A DNA stretch of 64,000 nt from Kazachstania africana CBS 2517. Taxonomy: Eukaryota; Ascomycota; Saccharomycetes; Saccharomycetales; Saccharomycetaceae. Below are positions 1 through 9,194 of this stretch, piece by piece (the first letter of the stretch is position 1; the number at the start of each line of letters is the position of its first letter). The stretch lies in NCBI RefSeq assembly GCF_000304475.1, contig NC_018942.1, positions 682,001 to 746,000 of the forward strand. Direction: 5' to 3'. Under the pieces are notes generated by a model. The model made no database searches. It was given only the letters and a program-made list of their open reading frames with translations, and was not told where the DNA came from. The translations under genes and the position numbers were made by a program.

Positions 1-924
1 CCAAAATTCTCTCTTTATATTCAAGGTGTTGCTTCACTGTTTGGGGAGGATGAGAAGCTTGATATTTTACCGTTTTGGCTACCAGACCTTGAAAAGGATA
101 TCAGAAGAGATCCAAAACAAGCATATGAGGAAGAGAAGAAAAAATTGAAGAAACAAAAGGAAATAGAGGCAAAAATTGCAGGGATGCGAAGGCTATCAAA
201 AATTGAACCAGTCGAAAACGAAAATGAGGAAGAGAGTGAGACGAGGCGTCCTAACAGCAGCATCCTGGAAGTTAGAGAGCTCGATCTTGAGGAACGCAAC
301 AGATCAAAAAAGGCTCCTAGAGGAAAGAGGAAGAAAACTTCGAAAGCACAAACAACTTTTTTGAATGTTTTATCAGGTAAGGCTCCTAAACTGATTAATT
401 TTGATTCAGAAGATGAGGAGATAGAACTGCCTGCTGGCGTCAAAAAGCCAACAAGCTATCTAAAAAATGCTGGCCCGATCAAAGTTGAACCCAAAGTTTG
501 GCTCGCAAATGAGAGAACTTTTAACAAATGGCTTAGAGTCACTGCCTTACTCAGTGCGTTAACATTTTCCATTTATAATTCCATTAGGCATGCCTCTTTC
601 CCACGACTTGCCACTACAATGGCCTACATTTATTTTTGCCTCACGATATTTTGTGGATTATGGTCATATACAACTTATCTCAGAAGATTAGACCTCATTA
701 AAGCAAGAAGTGGCACACATCTGGATGCACCCTTAGGTCCTATATTACTTGCTCTTGTCTTGGCGGCTACCCTGATTATAAATTTCATTATTGCATTCAA
801 AGAAGCAGCAATAAGACAGCATGGAGGACCTCAATTGTCTTCTATCACCCGCTTTCAGGAAGGTGTTCCAGAGAAACTTGATGCCATAAGTGATTTTATC
901 TTCAAGCTTGTAGGGGCTCAATAA
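1..924 (+). CDS. VTC2: Vacuolar transporter chaperone subunit Vtc2, 3' part only (5' end outside window)
   Basis: The frame is open from base 1 and encodes the last 307 residues of a VTC-family protein. Vtc2 is a regulatory subunit of the vacuolar-membrane polyphosphate polymerase complex. Visible here are the end of the VTC core (FWLPDLE, then a conserved YEEEKKKL helix), a charged acidic/basic linker, and the C-terminal DUF202-type membrane module with three hydrophobic segments (about bases 530-600, 620-690 and 730-800). The SPX domain and most of the polymerase-like tunnel domain lie upstream of the window. VTC2 rather than its paralog VTC3 is chosen because the next gene is MSH4, as in S. 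cerevisiae (YFL004W-YFL003C). VTC2 and MSH4 are convergent with 134 bp between stop codons. There is no ATG near the left edge, so the gene is truncated by the window and not broken. Confidence 0.9.
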   Translation, partial: PKFSLYIQGVASLFGEDEKLDILPFWLPDLEKDIRRDPKQAYEEEKKKLKKQKEIEAKIAGMRRLSKIEPVENENEEESETRRPNSSILEVRELDLEERNRSKKAPRGKRKKTSKAQTTFLNVLSGKAPKLINFDSEDEEIELPAGVKKPTSYLKNAGPIKVEPKVWLANERTFNKWLRVTALLSALTFSIYNSIRHASFPRLATTMAYIYFCLTIFCGLWSYTTYLRRLDLIKARSGTHLDAPLGPILLALVLAATLIINFIIAFKEAAIRQHGGPQLSSITRFQEGVPEKLDAISDFIFKLVGAQ

Positions 925-1058
925 TTGCAGCTGGTCAAAAAATATAAAAATATTGTAGCAGGGTATCCTCGGAGAAAGCAAAAATAATTGGGAGAGCTCT
1001 TTTATTACAGTAAGATAATATGTAAGTTTATTGTGAGGCAAGACAATTTTTCAAAGGA

Positions 1059-3677
1059 TTATATACTGTCAAAATTATGAATGAATTCATTTTGCAAACC
1101 TTTTAATTCATTTAATATTCTCCCTTGTTGGATGCTATAGCCTTCCAAGATGTTCACCAAGTTATGAATTTTTTTCATTTGATTCGTCAGAGTAACCCTA
1201 TCTAAACTCCGTTGGCCCTTTTGAGTTTCATCTGAATCTTTTTTATTCTTGAGCAATGCGGCGGAGATGGTGTGAGCTTCTTCAAGTACAATGGGCTTGA
1301 ATAAGTTTTTTACTACTCGAAGTCCGCTATTTTCTATATAAAAGGGACTTTGACATACTTTATAATGCATAGTAAGCTGGCCGCTGGTCACATCTGTTTG
1401 CATATGTAAATGTACAACTGCTGCCCTTGTGGACAGCAACTTGGGGATATCTTGAAAATGAGTCGACAAAAACACGGTGCTCTTCGTTTTGAGCAAGTAT
1501 TCTGCAAAAGCCATAGATATAGCAAATCCGTCTCCAATGCTAGACCCTCTTCCAAGTTCATCTAGTACCATCAACGTTTTATCATCTGTATCGCACAAGA
1601 AGTAGGCCATTTCCTTCATTTCGAATGCAAAATTGGAAGAAGTTAATTCCATGGTGTCATTGCACACTCGAGCATGTATTTTCGTGAATATGGGAAAAAG
1701 AGCACTTTTTGCAGGAATGGGAGACCCCATTTGTGCCATAATACATAACAAAGCTATCTGTTTTAGATAAAGGGATTTGCCGCTCATATTACAGCCCGTG
1801 ACAATTTGCAAGGAAGAGCTTTGTTTCATACTTGAAATCCGGTTAGATACAAAATTCTTTATTGATGTCTCAAGAACTGGATGTCTGGATTCCTCGATAA
1901 AAAGGGTATTTGTGAACCTTGGGATGCAATAGTTGTACAAGCTAGAGTTGAATGCGAAGCAACAAAGAAGATCCAAAAGGGAGACAGCTTCTGATAGCAT
2001 AAATAGTACTGAAATTTTTTTCACAGTTTTTTTTAATAATCTATCAACTACTTCTTCACTCAATATGGTAATTTCTAACATTACTTCTTTCAACCTGGCA
2101 TTCATTTTTATAATTTCAAGCGTGGAACATTCAAAGTAAGTCCTTTTTGTTACTTTATTGATGAAGACAGGGGGCAACATTGAGACGTCAGAAAATTTGC
2201 TTCTGCTTATTTTTATGAAGAAACCTCTTTTTGCGTCAAAGCTATGAAGTAACTCAACGCTGAACTCTGAAGATAAATTCTCTATTATTGCCAATAGTTC
2301 ATCAATGATACTTTTGTAGATCTGCCTTGATATATCGAGTAACCCGTTAGCACCACATTTTACGGCATAAGATCTTTGATTCTGTAGCTCTAAATTAGTT
2401 TTGGCCCATATGCAATCCTCATTGATATATTCATCTATCAAATTCCCAACCTCTGAAATAGACTTGTTGCATAAAATATCATTTATTTGAGAAAGTAGTA
2501 AGTTGGACATGTTATAGTGTTCAAGGCGCGTTTGAAGAGTCTTGGTAATAACAATTGTTTCCTTGAGGAGAAGAACATAATTTATTTTTTGTTGAGACTG
2601 GATAGCTGTATGATTAAGTGAAAGTAATTTTGAGAACAGCAGGTCGAGATCTTGATATGATTTCATTGCATTTCTTAATAATTCTAGCACGTCCTGCTGT
2701 TTTTGCAATTCTGAAACGGCTTCTAGTCTTCTAGAAATACTTTCATTATCAGTAAGAGGTTGTAGAATACTACTACGCAATAATCTCTTACCCATTTTAG
2801 TAGACGTCTTATCGAGGAAGCTCCATAGGGTAATTCCTTTTTTGTCAATTTTATTTTCTACTAATTCAAGGCCCCTGATGGTCTTTGGGTCAATTAGAAC
2901 GGTGTTTTCAGAGCATTCATACCTCATTCTAAAGTGACTGTAATGATAAAACTCGTTATTTGACTTTTTCACAACATCATCTGTATATTTAACAGCGGCA
3001 CCAATAGCAGCCAGGGCATATGTTTTATCTAACATCTCATTTTTCAAAAGATCTTTTGTGTTTTCGACAATGGAGAGTTTATTTATTGCCGATATGCCAC
3101 ATTGTGTACTAAAGTATTTTAAAGGCCCTTCACAAAGCTTTACAGTTTCTGCGACATTTAATTTTATCAATGTTGCTAATTTAGAAACGGTTGGCGCTAA
3201 TGATGAACTTGGTAAAAATATTTCTGTAGGTTGATGGATTTGAATGTGATGAATTGTTCTGATAAAAATCTGAGAATCTACAAATTCTGAGAAGATCATT
3301 TGACCCAAGTTGTAGTTAACCGTACATATTCCAATCCGTGTCTCAATATCTTTGGAACATTCATATATTACGCATAGAATGCGATCTGGGAAAGTGCTTA
3401 GATTAACCGCCGATGTAAATGCTGTTGTATTTGTCATAATTTGGTCAGCATATCTGGTGCCAGTAAGGCAGCTCGAGTAGAAAGAAGGAGATTCACCAGT
3501 TTGCACATTCCTTTTATATAATCTCCTACCTTTAAAGGTGCCTTCACGGTTCCTGCTTCCGTCCCTCGTTAATTTTGGTGATAGTTTGGGTTTCTTAGCT
3601 GAATTCCCTATATAATTGCCCCCACTTCTTTCAAAACATTTTTGATTTATGAAGCTCGATAAATTTGAACTGCTCAT
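1059..3677 (-). CDS. MSH4: Meiosis-specific MutS homolog Msh4
   Basis: 872 residues (S. cerevisiae Msh4 is 878). Msh4 pairs with Msh5 to form MutS-gamma, which stabilises recombination intermediates and promotes interference-dependent meiotic crossovers in the nucleus; it has no mismatch-repair role. The C-terminal ATPase domain is intact: Walker A GCNMSGKS near residue 630 and Walker B LMVLDELGRG near 702, followed by the STHF motif of MutS proteins. The MutS core and clamp helices occupy roughly residues 250-580. As expected for Msh4, the N-terminus lacks the mismatch-binding Phe-X-Glu domain of Msh2/Msh6 partners. The ATG at 3675-3677 opens the frame. Its neighbours are VTC2 (convergent) and tRNA-Asn about 105 bp upstream. 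Confidence 0.95.
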   Translation of the reverse strand: MSSSNLSSFINQKCFERSGGNYIGNSAKKPKLSPKLTRDGSRNREGTFKGRRLYKRNVQTGESPSFYSSCLTGTRYADQIMTNTTAFTSAVNLSTFPDRILCVIYECSKDIETRIGICTVNYNLGQMIFSEFVDSQIFIRTIHHIQIHQPTEIFLPSSSLAPTVSKLATLIKLNVAETVKLCEGPLKYFSTQCGISAINKLSIVENTKDLLKNEMLDKTYALAAIGAAVKYTDDVVKKSNNEFYHYSHFRMRYECSENTVLIDPKTIRGLELVENKIDKKGITLWSFLDKTSTKMGKRLLRSSILQPLTDNESISRRLEAVSELQKQQDVLELLRNAMKSYQDLDLLFSKLLSLNHTAIQSQQKINYVLLLKETIVITKTLQTRLEHYNMSNLLLSQINDILCNKSISEVGNLIDEYINEDCIWAKTNLELQNQRSYAVKCGANGLLDISRQIYKSIIDELLAIIENLSSEFSVELLHSFDAKRGFFIKISRSKFSDVSMLPPVFINKVTKRTYFECSTLEIIKMNARLKEVMLEITILSEEVVDRLLKKTVKKISVLFMLSEAVSLLDLLCCFAFNSSLYNYCIPRFTNTLFIEESRHPVLETSIKNFVSNRISSMKQSSSLQIVTGCNMSGKSLYLKQIALLCIMAQMGSPIPAKSALFPIFTKIHARVCNDTMELTSSNFAFEMKEMAYFLCDTDDKTLMVLDELGRGSSIGDGFAISMAFAEYLLKTKSTVFLSTHFQDIPKLLSTRAAVVHLHMQTDVTSGQLTMHYKVCQSPFYIENSGLRVVKNLFKPIVLEEAHTISAALLKNKKDSDETQKGQRSLDRVTLTNQMKKIHNLVNILEGYSIQQGRILNELKGLQNEFIHNFDSI

Positions 3678-3782
3678 TGTAAATTGCTAACTTGTTGCCA
3701 GTCAAAGTACTGATTTTTGCTAATAAGACTGTCATTTTTACCTTAAATGATCTCTTCGTTCAGTAATGAAAAACTGAAAAAC

Positions 3783-3856
3783 CGACCCCAGTGAGGATTG
3801 AACTCACGATCTTGCGATTAACAGTCGCACGCCTTAACCAGCTTGGCCATGGAGTC
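3783..3856 (-). tRNA. tRNA-Asn (anticodon GTT)
   Basis: The minus strand folds as a complete 74-nt tRNA without intron. The acceptor stem GACTCCA pairs with TGGGGTC, the anticodon arm is TGCGA/TCGCA with loop CTGTTAA (anticodon GTT), and the T arm has GTTCAAT; G is the discriminator base. The internal box sequences (GGCCAAGCTGG-like A box, B box GTTCAATCC) are present. The sequence is almost identical to yeast tRNA-Asn. Confidence 0.97.
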
Positions 3857-3951
3857 TATTATTTGATTTTTTTCGGAGAAAAAATATTACATCCCCTGTT
3901 TTTTCTCATATGATTGCCCAACAGGGCCTTATACGGACAGCTCAGCGTTTT

Positions 3952-4440
3952 TGTTGGAACGAGAATGTGATGGGTCTATAATAGTATAGCACATATTGTT
4001 AGATGAGAATATTATGGTTGCTGGAAATGGCATTATACTGACATTTCAATGTTTTGATAGTTAGAATGACAAATTTAGAATGTTCTAGAAGAATTCAATT
4101 ACATAATAATGAGGTAATATGAGAAACAGTAAATTTATCGGTAGTAAAAATTACATAATAATATGGTAATGTGATAAATTGATGAAGTTATCGGCAGTAA
4201 ATATTAGAGAATATTACAAATATGATTATAGAACATGGAAAAATGTTACAAAGCAAAATATGTTGGAAATTGTATAAATACTCAGGTGAACACTGAAGTT
4301 TGATCAAAGTTTGACACAATGTATATTATTTATTGTATACTTTATTGTATATAAGACCAGTGCATTATTTGGTATAACCACTGATTAATAAGAGTTATTT
4401 CAATTGTTTGACTGACCTTGAACAAAAATGAACACAATGA
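3952..4440 (+). mobile_element. LTR remnant, Ty4/tau-like (boundaries approximate)
   Basis: The segment lies between two divergent tRNA genes, the classic landing zone of Ty1/Ty4-type retrotransposons. It starts with TGTTGGAACGAGA, which resembles the 5' end of S. cerevisiae Ty4 (tau) LTRs, and further in has CACTGAAGTTTGATCAAA, again tau-like. A TATA-like TGTATAAATA at about 4271-4280 and TGTATATAAG near 4347 fit an LTR promoter. No clean 5-bp target duplication could be found, so the right end is uncertain (it could be near 4424 or 4434). A 29-codon ORF from ATG 4428 to 4517 could be the start of a decayed gag, but this is speculative. No internal Ty coding region remains. Confidence 0.55.
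4098..4202 (+). repeat. Imperfect 52-bp tandem duplication inside the LTR remnant
   Basis: Two adjacent units start with the same 13-mer ATTACATAATAAT at 4098 and 4150 (period 52). Both continue with GGTAAT and end with TATCGG-AGTAAA. They differ at many internal positions, so the duplication is old. Confidence 0.7.
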
Positions 4441-4658
4441 ACGAAAATAATATAAAGGGATCATCCTCTGATCTTCCTTCACGTCATTTGGATGATATTT
4501 TGAGGTATCGTTTGTAATCTAGAACCAGTCTTGAGCAAAAGTCTTGTATTATCTAGCGTAGTCAGCTGTCTGTAAATCTGCAATACTACCAGGACGAGTA
4601 TCACGTGGTTTAAACGGGACTTAGGAGTATTATTGATATATCAAAAACAACAAAATAA

Positions 4659-4731
4659 GCCTTGTTGGCGCAATCGGTAGCGCGTGTGACTCTTAATCAC
4701 AAGGTTAGGGGTTCGAGCCCCCTACAGGGCT
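4659..4731 (+). tRNA. tRNA-Lys (anticodon CTT)
   Basis: This is a complete 73-nt cloverleaf without intron. The acceptor stem GCCTTGT pairs with ACAGGGC (one G-T pair), the anticodon loop is ACTCTTAAT (anticodon CTT), and the B box GGTTCGAGCCC lies in the T arm. The sequence is nearly identical to the yeast tRNA-Lys(CUU). A T-run follows a few bases downstream at 4731-4734, enough for RNA polymerase III termination. Confidence 0.97.
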
Positions 4732-5184
4732 TTTGTTACATCAATTTTTTTGTTATTTTCAGCCTGCCATTATTATCATCATTGTTACATTAAGGATTTG
4801 TTCACCATAAGTGAGAACTAGTAATTTTTCTCTCAATCTTATAATAGTTTATCTGTTCCTTTGCTGGTGCAGCTGATAAAGACAGTTGAATTTACAGCGA
4901 TTTACATTTTCAAAAAATGCATGGAAGTAAGTGTACTTTATCAGAAAGCTACGAAGACTGTTTCAGATAACCTGGAATAAACAGTGTCTCAATCATTGTC
5001 CTCTAAAAATAAACGTAGCCAGAAAATCAGACGTCTATGAGGCTGTATCAGCTCAAAAAGAGGAATCCTAAATCGATGCGAATCAATATAATTTGGGTCA
5101 GGAAAAAAAAGTAGAAATTATCTCACTGAAAGTGCTATTATATAGTTTTCGGTACAAAAAGGAGAGAAACGATAGGATCCAGAT
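4732..5184. other. Intergenic region upstream of GNA1
   Basis: This AT-rich stretch of 453 bp lies between tRNA-Lys and GNA1. I see no ORF of note and no RNA gene. It contains an A-run at about 5102-5110 and a TATATAG-like element near 5140-5146, which could serve as the GNA1 core promoter. Confidence 0.5.
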
Positions 5185-5655
5185 ATGATACAACAATTAG
5201 AGAATGGCTTCAGTATAAGGCCAATCTCTTTGAACGATTTTGAAGAGGTTAAGGATACTTTATCCGCATTGACAGTAGTTGGAGAGATAAGCCCCGAGAT
5301 ATATGCTAGCTTATTGAAATATTGGGATACTTTATATTTAGATGATAATAAGACTAAAGTTTACAATGTCCACGTTATAGTTGACTCAAGTGGTACTATA
5401 TGTGCAGTTGGTACTATTTTCCTCGAAAAAAAAATTATTCATTGCGGTGGTATTGTTGGACATATTGAAGATATTTCAGTAAATAAGAAATGCCAAGGAA
5501 TGAAACTAGGGAAATTATTGATAGAACATCTTACAAATGTTGGCAGGAAAGCAGGCTGTTACAAGATTATATTAGATTGTGATGTTAAAAATACTGGGTT
5601 TTATGAAAAATGTGGGTATTCCAATGCCGGTGTTGAAATGCAAATAAGATTTTAA
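5185..5655 (+). CDS. GNA1: Glucosamine-6-phosphate N-acetyltransferase
   Basis: 156 residues (S. cerevisiae Gna1 is 159), a single GNAT fold. The enzyme transfers acetyl from acetyl-CoA to glucosamine 6-phosphate, the second step of UDP-GlcNAc synthesis, which feeds chitin, N-glycans and GPI anchors. The acetyl-CoA binding loop is visible as NKKCQGMKLGKLL (residues about 106-118), and the C-terminal FYEKCGY motif of Gna1 enzymes is present. The ATG at 5185 is the first in frame. It is convergent with SMX2 (122 bp between stops); the pair GNA1-SMX2 is adjacent in S. cerevisiae too (YFL017C, YFL017W-A). Confidence 0.95.
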   Translation: MIQQLENGFSIRPISLNDFEEVKDTLSALTVVGEISPEIYASLLKYWDTLYLDDNKTKVYNVHVIVDSSGTICAVGTIFLEKKIIHCGGIVGHIEDISVNKKCQGMKLGKLLIEHLTNVGRKAGCYKIILDCDVKNTGFYEKCGYSNAGVEMQIRF

Positions 5656-5777
5656 TAGGTGTAGAATGATAAATGAAGAATGAAAATGGTTAATTATATA
5701 ATACATAGAAAAATGATGTTGGTTTGCTTGCTTCTTCTCCCTATTCTTTTACTGTTTGAATGCATAATCTTGATATA

Positions 5778-6008
5778 TTAATTTATGGAATCCAAAGCTT
5801 CCATAGCCACAATTGAATTTCCCCTTATAACGGTTTGTGATCCTAATGGAATATTTGAGTCATTCTTAGAAAGTTCGAAGGCATCGTCCAGCACAATGTT
5901 TAAAAAGATGTCATAACCTCGAAGTATACCGGCAACTTTTCTTGAACCATTTATTTGTAATAAGACCTTTTTATCCATATATTTCTTTAATTCAGGGGTT
6001 GACACCAT
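5778..6008 (-). CDS. SMX2: Spliceosomal Sm protein G (SmG)
   Basis: 76 residues (S. cerevisiae Smx2 is 77). SmG is one of seven Sm proteins forming the ring on U1, U2, U4 and U5 snRNAs. The Sm1 motif (LQINGSRKVAGILRGYDIFLN, residues about 17-37) and Sm2 motif (VIRGNSIV, about 60-67) are complete, with the RNA-contacting asparagine/glycine positions in both. The start ATG at 6006-6008 matches the family N-terminus MVSTPELKKYMDKK. No intron. Confidence 0.96.
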   Translation of the reverse strand: MVSTPELKKYMDKKVLLQINGSRKVAGILRGYDIFLNIVLDDAFELSKNDSNIPLGSQTVIRGNSIVAMEALDSIN

Positions 6009-6343
6009 CGTTGTATTTATTAGATTTGCAATATTAATGGTTTATGAAGAGAATAGTTTGCGTTTGTACTAGCTCCTTCTAATAAAACTCGCAAATATTA
6101 CATTTATAGCCTCTTGGTATTATTTAATTTTCGGGATTGTATATTTAAAAAAAATCATCTCGTACGTGAACTGATAAATACTCGGGCTTACACTCTTCTG
6201 CCTGAAGATACGCTCGATGACATCAAAATGTTAAAGGTGGCTCTGTAAATGACTAAGTGCCAAAGTTAATCTTTTTGAAGTAGATATAGTATCTATATAA
6301 GAATATAAATGATTATTTGGTGAAGAGGAGGTAAAGAAATATA
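6009..6343. other. Intergenic: SMX2 promoter and GAT1 3' flank
   Basis: The 335 bp lie between two minus-strand genes. They are AT-rich with no ORF or RNA gene. TATATAA-type sequences near 6290-6310 sit just beyond the GAT1 stop and may belong to its 3' processing signals. Confidence 0.4.
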
Positions 6344-7252
6344 TCATAGACCAAAACTTAGCCAATCTAAAGTGGGATTACTGTAGCTTCCATAACTGGT
6401 GTCACTGCCTTTACCACCAGCACCAGCATTAAAATTATTAATATTATTATTAGTATTAATATTATTACTTCTTCTATTGGCAGCTGTACTATTTCTTTGT
6501 CGTTTTTTGATAACGTCAGTTTTCAAAGAAAGAGGTCTCATTACACCATGCAATCGTAGAAAGAGACCACATGCATTACAAAGAGGATGACCTTCAGAAT
6601 CTTTTCTCCATAGAGGTGTTGTTGAAGTTTGACAATTGTGACAAATATTCACTTGAGTATCTGACGATGGTTTTTTTTTAATTTTCCTGTTTATTTGTTT
6701 CATTTGAGATGGTCTCTTACCTAATTTTACTGCTGTCTTTGATTCAAATAAGAAAGATGACATGAAGTCATTCCCATCTGAAGGAAAGTCGTTGAAGGAG
6801 TCGATAAATTGCGAGTGTACACTATTTGAAGGTAAATCTAAATCTACGAAATTATCATGAGATTGAATAGCTATTGGTAATGACATAGCAAAATTGGAGC
6901 CACCAGTGTATGAAGTTAAATTTGTATACGATCCATAATCGTTACTAAAGAGACTATAATTACTATCGCGGCTTGTCAAATCTGGTTCAGGGGTATCAAT
7001 GTTTTTCAAATTAGTTAATACATCATATTTTGAATTACTCGATTTGAGTCTGTTTATATTTTGTAATCTCCAAGAAAGATTTAGTATTCTTTCACTATAT
7101 TGTAAGTTATCCTTCGCCAAAGAATATAATTTGAATATGTCGATAGTGTCATTTAGATCGAATTTATTTTGAAAAAGAGAGTCATTAAATGGGTCGTTTG
7201 AGAAAGAATCTGAAATCTGTGCCCTTTTCAATTGATAAGTCAATGCTGACAT
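6344..7252 (-). CDS. GAT1: GATA-type zinc-finger transcription factor Gat1
   Basis: 302 residues. Gat1 activates nitrogen-catabolite-repressed genes through GATAA sites when good nitrogen is scarce, under TORC1/Ure2 control. A single fungal GATA finger of the form C-X2-C-X17-C-X2-C (CHNC ... CNAC, residues about 202-227) is followed by the usual basic tail ([13 protein letters not shown]). An Asn-rich stretch follows, then a C-terminal [13 protein letters not shown]. Assignment to GAT1 rests on position next to SMX2/GNA1 and FRS2, as for YFL021W; the protein is much shorter than S. cerevisiae Gat1 (510). The frame continues open upstream but the first ATG is at 7250-7252 ([12 protein letters not shown]), so this is the start used. 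Confidence 0.88.
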   Translation of the reverse strand: MSALTYQLKRAQISDSFSNDPFNDSLFQNKFDLNDTIDIFKLYSLAKDNLQYSERILNLSWRLQNINRLKSSNSKYDVLTNLKNIDTPEPDLTSRDSNYSLFSNDYGSYTNLTSYTGGSNFAMSLPIAIQSHDNFVDLDLPSNSVHSQFIDSFNDFPSDGNDFMSSFLFESKTAVKLGKRPSQMKQINRKIKKKPSSDTQVNICHNCQTSTTPLWRKDSEGHPLCNACGLFLRLHGVMRPLSLKTDVIKKRQRNSTAANRRSNNINTNNNINNFNAGAGGKGSDTSYGSYSNPTLDWLSFGL

Positions 7253-7331
7253 CTTTGAAAAATGATTTTTATAAATTGAAGGCTTTTTCCCCAGCCGTAT
7301 GTAGACCCTACCAAGGTGCAATTAATAAGCT

Positions 7332-7372
7332 GTATATATATATATATATATACCTATATATATATATATTTC
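7332..7372. repeat. TA dinucleotide repeat
   Basis: There are two runs of alternating TA separated by ACC, immediately upstream of the GAT1 start. It is probably part of the AT-rich core promoter. Confidence 0.8.
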
Positions 7373-7533
7373 TTACGTAGTCGCCAGTGCCTGACATTTC
7401 TTTCCTGCACTGATAAAGGAGAGTACCGGTTAATATTGAGTAACATTGCGGTCTCCTACTGCGTCACAGATAGTAATGCCAATAGTCAAAAAGGGAAAAT
7501 GCAAGATTGACAGTATCAGGACTTTACCAGCCA

Positions 7534-7566
7534 AGAAGAAGAAGAAGAAGAAGAAGAAGAAGAAGA
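7534..7566. repeat. AAG/GAA trinucleotide repeat
   Basis: About eleven uninterrupted AAG units in the intergenic region. It is not inside a reading frame that looks real. Confidence 0.85.
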
Positions 7567-8242
7567 TTATAATTATTTACCAAAATCATTTATTATTGGA
7601 TTGATAAGAGATGGGACAGAAAAAGGAAAAAAATTTAGTAAACAGTTTATCTACAGCCAATAAATTAGATATAATATATTCCTGTGGCTTATTTACATTC
7701 TGTAGACAATTTAATCTAGCCACGTGAGCCAAAAATAAAGATGCTGCAATAATTATTATCATTATTACCACTTCCTTCCTACTGTGAATTTAACAGGAGA
7801 GGCCACAAAATTGAAATTCGCCATGCGAGAAAAAACTGTGCGATAACGGCGATCTTCACAATCATCATGGTGCCAGGGGAATCGCATATTGCAACATTGA
7901 AAATATCGTGTACTGCGCTATCGGTTTAAATTGCTTGGCCGTTCTATTACACTTGCATCTACACAAGGAATGAAGCAATGAGGCCCTGACCACTCAATTC
8001 TTGACAGTGACCTCTTCAAGCTTGGTAAGAGAAAAATCAATCATTTTTGCGTAACCCTAACTTGTTTATCAGACCAATAGTGCGGTGTACTGATTAGGGC
8101 AAGCCCATCTTTTTTCTAACAGTTGTTCATTACGGAAAAAAAAAAATACCAGTAGGAAAGTTGCCTGTTGCATTTTGAACCTTGTATTAGTTCAGTATGA
8201 AGCTCATCACTTACTACAAACCCAGCAGTTTATAACGTCACA

Positions 8243-8953
8243 ATGTCTGGCACTAATGATAGAAGAAGGGTCGTTGATGATCAATACGATGAGCTACTCA
8301 AGACAGACAAACAGTTACAATTTGCATTTAAATCTATTGAAAATTACTATAATGCAAAGGATACCGATTTAGTCAAAGACGCCTTAATACTAGATTTGAA
8401 GGATTCAACTAGTAATATCAGACGTCATATCGTGAATGTCGACGATATATCGAGGATTAATTACGAAATGATCAAGAATGCTCCCGGTAATCTTGTGGCA
8501 TCTGAACATGAAAATGACGTAGATATAGATCTTTTAAAGACTAAAATGTTCAAAAACAACCTTTACGAATTGAATGATACTTACTTAAACTTGATCAATT
8601 GGAAAAATTCCATACGAGAGGAACAAAGTAATGAAAATGATGATAATTTAAATACTGATTTACCTTCATTAAATGATCAAATAGAATATCTGTACCAAAT
8701 CCAAGAAAAACTATTGAAACAGTATAATTCAATGATAAATAACGAAAAGAAATGGTTCACACTCCGTGAATTACTACTAGATGCAAATATAGAGCTAGAT
8801 TTATTCAGTACTAACGAATCGAATCCAAAGTTTATAAAGATAAATCTAGGTGATAAAAATTTACAAAATTCACAATCTTTTGCAAACACTTTAGCATTCA
8901 ATAGACCAAAGAGACAGAAACTAAATAATGGTAAACCATCAAACATACTATGA
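8243..8953 (+). CDS. Unassigned 236-aa helical protein, possible Mcm22/CENP-K-like kinetochore subunit
   Basis: An intact frame from ATG 8243 (MSGTNDRRRVVDDQYDELL) to 8953, with no counterpart between GAT1 and FRS2 in S. cerevisiae. The sequence is acidic, mostly helical and coiled-coil-like (residues 20-60 and 130-170), and Lys-rich at the C-terminus, with a possible basic nuclear signal (RPKRQK). From memory, the segment LRELLLDANIELDLF...PKFIKINLGD (about 170-200) resembles the end of S. cerevisiae Mcm22, the CENP-K-type kinetochore protein of similar length (239 aa). That is a weak, unaligned resemblance. The gene is tandem with and 241 bp before FRS2. Intact length and codon pattern argue that it is a real gene. 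Confidence 0.75.
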   Translation: MSGTNDRRRVVDDQYDELLKTDKQLQFAFKSIENYYNAKDTDLVKDALILDLKDSTSNIRRHIVNVDDISRINYEMIKNAPGNLVASEHENDVDIDLLKTKMFKNNLYELNDTYLNLINWKNSIREEQSNENDDNLNTDLPSLNDQIEYLYQIQEKLLKQYNSMINNEKKWFTLRELLLDANIELDLFSTNESNPKFIKINLGDKNLQNSQSFANTLAFNRPKRQKLNNGKPSNIL

Positions 8954-9194
8954 TAGAACACTAGTAATATTTATATAATTGTTTACATAGTAAAATGCAG
9001 GAACATTTTTCACTACCGGGTAAGTAAGACTCATACTTTTTCTTTTTCTTCCCGACCTCGAAGAAGCAATAGTTTGAAAAATTTTCATCTTCGAAAGATT
9101 TGAAGTAATAAAAGTGACGAATTTTGCATAATTATATCATATTTATAAAGATCATCATCGTCGTAGACCATCCATCCTCAGGGAAGAAATAGAT

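Larger units (their letters stand above)
7253..8242. promoter_or_regulatory. GAT1 / 236-aa gene divergent promoter region with simple repeats and GATA sites
   Basis: This is 990 bp with no credible gene. It has a (TA)n tract at about 7332-7372 and an (AAG)n trinucleotide tract at about 7534-7566. GATAA-core sequences occur at 7412 (GATAAA), 7603 (GATAAG) and 7850 (GATAAC), with inverse TTATC at about 7651 and 8067. In S. cerevisiae, genes of this regulator family are themselves under GATA-factor control; whether these sites are used here is inference. A CACGTG lies near 7721. Confidence 0.45.

Noticed and set aside
21..443. 140-codon minus-strand ORF rich in Ser/Phe
   Set aside because: It is antisense to the Lys/Glu-rich codons of VTC2.
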